A stretch of 64,000 bases of DNA from Gaeumannomyces sp. JS-464 (Eukaryota; Ascomycota; Sordariomycetes; Magnaporthales; Magnaporthaceae): assembly GCA_002197995.1 (NCBI GenBank), contig NGZR01000001.1, positions 1,798,001-1,862,000 of the forward strand, in the 5' to 3' direction. Positions 57,336 to 64,000 of this stretch are shown here, piece by piece (position 1 is the stretch's first letter; every line of letters begins with the position of its first letter). The position numbers were made by a program, and so were the translations under genes. The notes under the pieces are model-generated. The model did not search any database. It saw nothing but the letters and a program-made list of their open reading frames with translations, and had not been told where the DNA came from.

Positions 57336-58249
57336 ACGTGGTTTACCACCGAGCGACACATACCACCGAGCGACACATACCACCGAGCGACACATACCAC
57401 CGAGCGACACACCCACACTTAACTTCAGGTTATTCGACGCGCATGCCAACCTAATAACGCCAGGAATCCATTCAAACTACTTAGAACTGTATACATCGGA
57501 CATTTTTACTTTTTCCTAACAAGTGCGCGCATTATGTCCAGTCTTGCCGCAAGTGCCACATCGTCGACGAGTCGTCGTCGCCCTTTTTTTTAACCCCCAT
57601 AATCGCGCATTTTTTGCTATAACTGTCCATCCAGCTCCTGCTGGTTTAAAACATTTCGTACCTCGTCGACAGTAAGTAACCCTTTTTGTTAAACACGTGA
57701 TTTTTGGCTTTCCGGCGTTTGCTTAATGCTTTGTTCGCCTTTTTAAACGTAGACATCTCGGCTTGAAAAAGGGCCACTTTATGCATTATCGCCTTCGTCC
57801 CTTTTACGATTTGGTCCATAGCCGCTAGCATGGGTGCTGGAAAGCTGCTTTGGTAATTGGTAATTCGAGTTTTAATATGTTCGGATTACGAAGTTGCTTC
57901 CTTAGCTGTCCGCGGCGTTTTAAAGGTTTAAGGTTCGGGGTTGTTTAAAAGCGTTTTCGGGGAGTTGGAATCCGTAGCTTCACATTCAGCTTTTCCAAAA
58001 CCGAATTTGGATTAAAAGGAGCAAAGCCAGCTTTTCGGAAACCTCCTCGGATATTTCTTTTAGTTATAAAGTTAAAAAATGCCGTTTTAAACGCCGAAAG
58101 GAACTTAACTTTGGTTACGTAATTAACCTGTAACCTTATTAAGTTTTCGATTTGTCGACCGTATACCCGCTTTATTAAGCCGAAGCACTTAACGTTAAAC
58201 GGCTAAAGGAAATGAAATAAATGCGAAAGCATGCGGGAAAAGAAGGAGG
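57336..58249 (-). mobile_element. Fot-3: 3' half of a Fot-1/2-family transposon, minus strand, cut by LINE L3
   Basis: The end ACGTGGTTTACC follows TA (57334-57335). Inside it is a four-unit 17-bp repeat (57345-57412). The coding part on the minus strand runs from the shared stop TAG (plus 57477-57479) upward. It includes an intact CCHC knuckle (C-G-T-C-G-K-T-G-H-N-A-R-T-C, about 57515-57560), then the RIPed transposase C-terminal region. Similarity to Fot-2 stops at GCATGC (about 58229-58234), where the LINE L3 tail begins. The 5' half of the transposon is not found. Confidence 0.85.
57345..57412 (+). repeat. Four tandem 17-bp units at the Fot-3 end
   Basis: Units ACCACCGAGCGACACAT at 57345, 57362, 57379 and 57396, identical except for the last base. 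They sit 9 bp inside the terminal repeat and are candidate transposase-binding sites. Confidence 0.95.
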
Positions 58250-61200
58250 AGTATATTTAACGTCGGTAAGTCGGGATTTACCAGTCCCTGCCTTTCGAGG
58301 GGCATACGACGTGCTAGCGCTATTTAAGCTAAACATTAGGCTACATGTTGCTTTCCGGCGGCTAGCAAAATTAAACCCGAAGGCATACGGAGGTCGGGCC
58401 GTATTTTGGCGCTTTTTAATGGTGAGCGGGCGATCGGCTATAGGGCGTATATATACGCTGGGCGTTGTAAGCGCTGCGGGGGTAGTAGTGCGTTAAGCCG
58501 GCAAATGTGCCGGAAAAGGGGCGAGGCCAGGCCGGAGGTTTTTGGAACCGCCTTTAAGCCCAGCCGGGGATCGTAAAAGGCTAACGTCCCTACTGTTAGT
58601 CCTGGTAGTACAAAGGAAAAGGTAAGAAGTGTAGGAAAAAAAGGGAAAAGGTTGTATATAAGCTTTTAAAGCCTTATTGTTATCGTCCAGCGATAGTATA
58701 GTAGTTGGTAACCTTAACGAACGAGGCAAAAAGGGTGGGCTTTTCCAGCAGCCGTTTCCAATACCTGGGCCTATTTAAAGCCGGGGAAAGGTCCGCTATA
58801 GGCCATTTATTTTCCGTAGCCCTAACCAACCTGCAAAATGCGGGGTGGGACGAAAACTTGTTTTTCTTACAGCGGTACAAATTATCGTCCTCGTATTTAA
58901 ATTTTCAATAGTACCTATTAAAATCCCCGTGGCCTGTGCGTGCGGCTATTAACCGTTATAGTACTTTCCGGTATAGCTGTAAAGCGTCGAGTATGCGTTA
59001 TGGTACTAGCGGGAGGCCTATAGTTTTGTATTAGTCCGGTATGTTATTTTCAAACTAAACGTTCCGGAAATCCCGGGCTATTTTTTTAGCTAAAGCTTTA
59101 ACGCCAACTACCGTCGGTTTGGTATGCTGGGGTACCGGAAAGGCCGTGCCTAACTTCGTTTCGGCGTCGGCCTTTTCGTTTCCGGGAATTCCTGTATGGC
59201 CTGGAAACCAACGAACGTGTATTTGGTAACTTATCCATAAAGCAATGGACCTTTTTAAAAGCCCTTTGCGAGCTGTCCGGAGCGGTACTTAAAAAGCCGT
59301 TGGCCGCCGAGGTATTATCGAAACATAAGTGGTAAGTGCAGTTGCGGAAATTCCAAATGGCTTTACGAAGGCCCATTCGGGCCCCTTCCGCTTCGCCGTC
59401 GAATATTTCCACATGCGCCAACCGGCCGTGCCCGAAAAGTTTGCGTTGGCCGGCTTGGTATATTACCTAGCCGTATCCAACTGCCCCGTTTTCCGCCTTA
59501 GACCTGTCGCTATAAATTATAATGTCGGTGGGCGGAAAGGTGCGAAACCATACCATAAAGGCTTTAACAGCTGCTTACTTTTCTTATATTTACCGCAAGC
59601 CCTGTATACCTATAAGAAAGGTAGGCCGGGCAAGTGCATGCTGGAAAAAGTCCGGCCGCCTTTGTAACGAAATTGTAAGCCTGCCGGGTAAGCCTACCCT
59701 AGGCCCACGGGCATCAAAGGTCGGCTTAACCGCTACCGCTAAGGGGTGGTTTTCCAGGACCGTATTTATACGAGCCGCAAAACGGAAACGGGCTTATTCC
59801 AAAAGCGCCTCGGCGCCGGGAACGCCGGATTCGTAATGTAAAGCGTTTATCGGTATGGTTTTCCAAGTTGGAACCACTGCCCGAAAAGACGCGGTTAGGG
59901 CTTTATTAACCCGTTCGATTAAATGACCTTAACGGATAACTTGCTATCATGCCGGCTTATGGGGGTATGGTTTAGTTTTGCCCCTATACACATTTCGGCC
60001 CCATATAAACCGTCGGGATTATAACGCTATAACGGCTTTATATACCGAATATGCCGGTATCCCCCCTATTGAATTCGTAAGCCTCCTAAGGTGGTTAGCA
60101 ACGTTTTAGGCTTTTGTAACCCTATGATGACATACGGGCCAAAGTTGAGCCGTTGATCGAAAAGGACCCATAACCACCGTAAAGCTTTTATGGTTTGTTA
60201 TATGGTAAGGCCTTCCGCCGTAACAGCCGGAATTGTGGGATTTTTTTGCTTGGAAAAATGTATAAGTTCGCACTTCCTCATATCGAACGCCACTTTGTTA
60301 GCCCTCCCTTAACGGAAAATTTCCGTTACCGTTACCCCTGCTTTACGGAAACACTTTTCCAAAATGCCACCCGTTACGCAAATGCCTATATCGTCCGCGT
60401 ATCCATACCTAACCGCCTTTGCTTTGGGTAGGATTTCGGCCATGTAAAGTATAAATAGGACTGGTAATGCCGGTAACCTTTAAGGTAACCCGCAATTCGG
60501 GGAAAAAGGGGGTGCCGTAGCGTTTTCCAAACGCATTTTAACCACCCTATTTCCTATAAAAAATAACACCTACCGTACTAACGTTAGGTCCCAGCCTTGG
60601 TTTAAAAGCCTTTGGAAAAGCTTCCAGCGGAGTACGGCGTCGAAAGCCCTTGGACATTTATAGTAACGAAGGCGGATTTATACTTTTAAAAGGCCCGTTC
60701 CACCTTATAGGTTACGCATGCCGTTAGATCGATGGCAGCCTTTTTCGGGTCGCCCCGGCGTGTTGCGGGCTATAAGCCCGTATTATAGTACAAGGGACGC
60801 CATCCGTAAAGCTACCAGCTGTTCCAGCCCTTTTTTTTAAAATACGGAAACAAAGCTATCGGGCGGTAGGATTTCGGATCGCCATATCCGATTTGCTCGG
60901 CTTTTGTAACATAACTATTTCCGCCGTACGGAAAAAAAGCTGGGTGGTAACCGGCCTTTAGGCATGCTTCGAAAAAAGTCCTAACGTACTTCCCTATTGC
61001 CGGCCATACCGTTATAAAAAATCTAACTAATAAAAAGTCGACGCCCGGGGCCGTATTTGCCGTGCTTATGGTGCATTTCCGGCATTTTTTTTATAAAAAC
61101 GTAAAGGTTCCACGGGAATTGTACGGTCTTTTAAAAAATCCCCTGCTATAACGGGTTTTTTTATAGGTCATTCTTAGCCGTAAACCTACAGAAGATTTTA

Positions 61201-61999
61201 CGGCTTAATACTTCCGCTTTTTCCTTTGGGGCCACTATCGCTTCCCCGTTAATATATAACGGAAAAAGCCGGATAGCGGGCGTAAATTTATACCATTTTA
61301 TAGCACGATATAGCGCTACCGGGAAATCGATTTTTTTTTAGCACGTTCGCCTAATATTGCCTTTTGGCTGCCCGAACCGTTACTTTTAAAGCGTGGGCTT
61401 TGGCCGCAGCCAGCCCGCCTTTTACCGTAGCCTTTACCAAATCCTTTTATACGGCGGTACACTTTTCGTTCCATTACGGTTGGCCTTTTCCCTTAGCTTT
61501 AGGCCCTTTACCGAAAATAGCCAGCGCATTTTTTAGCAGGTTTATTAATGCCTTAACCGTTTAATCCAGGTAAATTGTAACATATAAACCCGCAAATGGT
61601 GGCAGGCTGCTGGCCCCTATTGCTACCACGTTTGCAAACATTAGTAGTTTTTTCTCGGAAAGCGTAATACGCCGGCAGTTTAGGGTAGCGTTATTTGGGT
61701 AAAAGGTTTCCATTTGGATAATGCGATGGTCCGAATTGGTTGTTAGGTTAAGGTCGATTTCCGCTATTACTAACGGGGCGTTAGTAAAGGCAAGGTTTAA
61801 TACACCCCTTTAATCGTACGTGGGCTTGCCCGGGTAGGTAAATAAAAATAAATTATAAAAATCGGCCCATTGGGCTATCTTTTTGCCCCTATTCCTATTG
61901 CCCGAGCCGGGTCCCAAACCGTAAAAGCAGCGTTAAAATCCCCAGCCATAATGCATTCCGTTATTAGGCGCCAACGTAATAGCAGGTTCAAAACGGGTT
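58250..61999 (-). mobile_element. LINE L3, 3' two thirds (3' UTR to endonuclease)
   Basis: The shared 3' end begins at 58250 after a purine-rich tail (58235-58249). Minus-strand order: C-terminal knuckle (58680-58880), RNase H (59098-59870), RT (about 60020-61130), inter-domain (61140-61560), endonuclease (61600-61999, with the AGDFNAAFTVWDPA motif at 61920-61955). It stops at 61999 where solo LTR-c begins. The rest of the endonuclease and ORF1 are at 7057-8643. Heavily RIPed. Confidence 0.85.
59098..59880 (-). pseudogene. LINE L3 RNase H region, retaining the last catalytic aspartate
   Basis: The 59098-59421 frame carries VEIFDGEAEGARMGLRKAIW (catalytic E) and YHLCFDNTSAANGFLS (second D). 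Past a frameshift the motif GNEKADAE is readable, with aspartate encoded by GAC (plus-strand 59166-59168). L1 and L2 have asparagine there, so L3 shows the ancestral residue. Other stops and frameshifts make the copy inactive. Confidence 0.75.
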
Positions 62000-62664
62000 T
62001 GTTAAGATTAATGCTAATAATAAGGAGAAAAGATAAGCAGAAAGATAAGTGAGGAAGTCCTGTCCAGTAGGGCAAGTAAAAAAGAGGAAGTCCTGTCCAG
62101 CAGGGCAAGTAAAAGGGAGGTAGTTGTATTGTGATAAATGTAAGCGGATAGTGGATAAAAAGAAAGAAAAATCTTTCCTGGATCCCTTAAAAGGATAGGT
62201 TTATATATACACGTTGGTCGGGCTTGTGCCGAGGCCCCTCGGCGTAGCTTTTAGCCTAAAAGCTTGCAGCTGAAGCCGAGGTACTATCCGACAGGCGAGG
62301 CCGAGGCCGAGGTTTGTAAGCTTGGCTTTTAGCTTATAACCTTGGCCTGTAGTTTTAACCCTTGGCCTGTGGTTTAACCTTTAGCCTGTGGTTTTAACCC
62401 TTGGCCTGTGGTTTAGCTTTTGGCACGCCCGTGGCTTTGGCTACTAGCACGCCCGTGGCTTAGCTGCTTGCACGCCTATGGCTTGGCCCGTGGCCAGCAC
62501 GTGGCTTGGCTTGTAGCCAGCTTGTGGCTTAGCTTGTGGCCAGCCCGTGGCTTGGCTTGTGGCCAGCCCGTGTGCTTGGCTCGTGGCCTGCCAATGGCTT
62601 GGCTGTGGCCAGCCCGTGGTTTAGCTAACGTAATCACTACCATGGTATATAATATATATCAATA
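62000..62664 (+). repeat. Solo LTR-c (665 bp)
   Basis: Starts TGTTAAGATTAATGC, ends ATATCAATA (the RIPed form of ACCAACA). The left flank GGGTT (61995-61999) and right flank AGATT (62665-62669) do not match each other. The left flank does match the bases right of LTR-a (AGGTT overlapping its last A), and the right flank matches the bases left of LTR-a (AAATT). A 39-bp stretch around GGAAGTCCTGTCCAG is duplicated near 62053-62103, unlike the other copies. Confidence 0.85.
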
Positions 62665-64000
62665 AGATTGCTTATAACGGCGTGGACGGCAATAGAGGAG
62701 TACGTTAGGGCTTTGTTCGAAGCATGCCTAAGGGCCGGGCACCATTTAGCTTTTTTTGTACGGCGGAAATGGTTATAATGCGAAAGCTGAACAAGTCGGA
62801 CATGTCGAACCTGAAATTTTACCGCCCAATTGCCCTGCTTTCGTATTTAGGAAAGGGGTTAAAACGGTTAGTGGTTTCGCGGATGGCTTTTTTGCGATAC
62901 AGTACGGGCTAATAGTTTCGTAATATGCTGGGGCAACCTTTAAAAGGCCGTTACTAACTTGACGGTATGCGTAACTTACGAGGTGGAACACGTATTTTAA
63001 AGGGGCAAAATGGCCGTTTTTGTTATAATAAGTGTAAAGGGCTTTTAACGCCGTATTCCGCCGAAGGCTTTTTCGAAAACTGCTAAACCAGGGATAAAAC
63101 CTAATGCTAATACGATAGGTGTTATTTTTCGCTAATAATAGTATAGTTAAGTGCGTTTGAAAAACGCTACGGCAACCCTTTTTTTAAATTGCGGGCTTTT
63201 TTAAAGCTTACCAGCCTTACCGGTCCTATTTATACTATATATGGCCGAAATTTTATTTAAAGCTAAAGGCGTTAGGTAATGGATTTGCGGACGATTTTAG
63301 CATATGCGTAATAGGCGATTTTTTAAAAAAGTGTTTCCGTAAAGCAGGGGTTATAATAAACGGAGATTTTACGCTGGGGCAAAACTAATAAGGTTGCTTT
63401 CGACCGGAAAAGTGCGAACTAATGCATTTTTTTTTTGGAAAAAAAACTTTATAATACCGGCGGTCGAAGCCGAAAGTTTAACCATACGATAAGTTGTAGA
63501 AAGCCCTGGCAACCCCGCAACCTTACGTTGGTTGGGCGTTTTTTTTTCGACCAAAACACTTAGTTTTAAATAGCACGTTAATAATAGGGCAGTTAAAGTT
63601 TAAACGTTGCCAACCATTTCTGGAGGCTTACCAGTTTAGTAGGAGGGATACGGCATATGCGGTATATAAAGCCGTTATAACGGTTATTCTCCCGACGGCA
63701 CTGTACGGGGCTAAGGTATGGTATAGGGGCAAAACTAAACCATACCCATACAAGCCCATATAGCAATTACGTATATTAATAAGGCCATTTGATCGAACGG
63801 GTCGATAAAGTTTAACCGCGTTTTTTTTGGGCGGTGGTGCCAGTTTGGAAAACCATACCGACGAAAGCCTTATATTACGAGTTTGGCATTTTAAAGCTGA
63901 TATGCTTTTAAAACCAAGTCCGTTTCCGTTTCGCGGCTCGTATTAATACGGTTTCGGAAAACCACCTTTTGGCTGCGGCGAATATAAGCTGATTTTTAAT
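62665..64000 (+). pseudogene. LINE L4, right part (RT to RNase H), continuing beyond the window
   Basis: Plus-strand translation starts with AW.AIEEYVRALFEACLRAG, the exact continuation of the L4 left part that ends at 6447. It then reads FYRPIALLSYLGKGLKRLVVS (RT, 62815-62880), an RT palm region with stops, ATLRWLGVFF (about 63515-63550) and LYGAKVWYRGKTKPYPYKP (about 63700-63760), and runs into the RNase H start at the window edge. RIP stops are frequent. Confidence 0.85.

Noticed and set aside
57345..57412. Four short regular repeats considered as a CRISPR array
   Set aside because: Units are directly tandem without spacers and sit at a transposon end in a eukaryotic genome.
6448..62664. 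Simple 55-kb inversion between LTR-a and LTR-c
   Set aside because: The two LTRs have the same orientation, while inversion between repeats requires and leaves them inverted.

Overview
The window looks like a repeat-rich, largely heterochromatic stretch of a filamentous ascomycete (Pezizomycotina) nuclear genome. The evidence is the mix of fungal element families (chromovirus-type Ty3/gypsy, Tad-type LINE, Fot1/pogo transposons, piggyBac-like), a HET-domain (heterokaryon incompatibility) gene with a fungal-type intron, and decay typical of repeat-induced point mutation (RIP): related copies differ mostly by C-to-T and G-to-A changes, glutamine codons become TAA/TAG, aspartates become asparagine, yet CG dinucleotides stay common. 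I named no species. I saw no rRNA, tRNA or CRISPR array. No dinucleotide count or database search was run.

Layout. 1-5594: 3' part of a gypsy element (Gypsy-3, +) ending in a 142-bp LTR. 5640-8643: LINE pieces L5 (-), L4 (+) and L3 (-), with solo LTR-a (6448-7056) between L4 and L3. 8764-11781: gag, protease and partial RT of Gypsy-0 (+), cut by Fot-1 at 11782. Fot-1 is itself cut by Fot-2 (13287-15147) and by LINE L1 at about 15456. L1 is split by a younger LINE, L2 (17552-22502, 14-bp target duplication), and resumes to about 26463. 26600-34629: Gypsy-1 (-). 34640-36581: unassigned coding-like remnant, then the 3' end and LTR of Gypsy-4 (+). 36582-43943: Fot-4 (-), cut by a complete Gypsy-2 (36917-43892, 5-bp target duplication). 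43946-46605: low-RIP unique DNA with one hypothetical gene fragment and a short MADS-like ORF. 46608-48460: complete but mutated Fot-5. 49123-49551: foldback MITE. 50519-53123: HET-domain gene with one clear intron and many frameshifts. 54300-55641: piggyBac-like remnant. 56266-56828: solo LTR-b. 57336-58249: Fot-3 fragment (-). 58250-61999: 3' two thirds of LINE L3 (-). 62000-62664: solo LTR-c. 62665-64000: continuation of LINE L4 (+).

Main observations. Solo LTR-a and solo LTR-c have exchanged flanks. The LINE left of LTR-a continues to the right of LTR-c, and the LINE left of LTR-c continues to the right of LTR-a. The whole 55-kb interval is therefore bounded by recombinant LTRs; integration of a circular molecule or an equivalent ectopic exchange would explain this. 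Second, Fot-1, Fot-2, Fot-3 and the MITE share a roughly 11-bp terminal inverted repeat at TA targets, but each has its own iterated motif just inside. Third, the HET gene lies in a RIP-poor island and is broken by single-base frameshifts, not by RIP stops.
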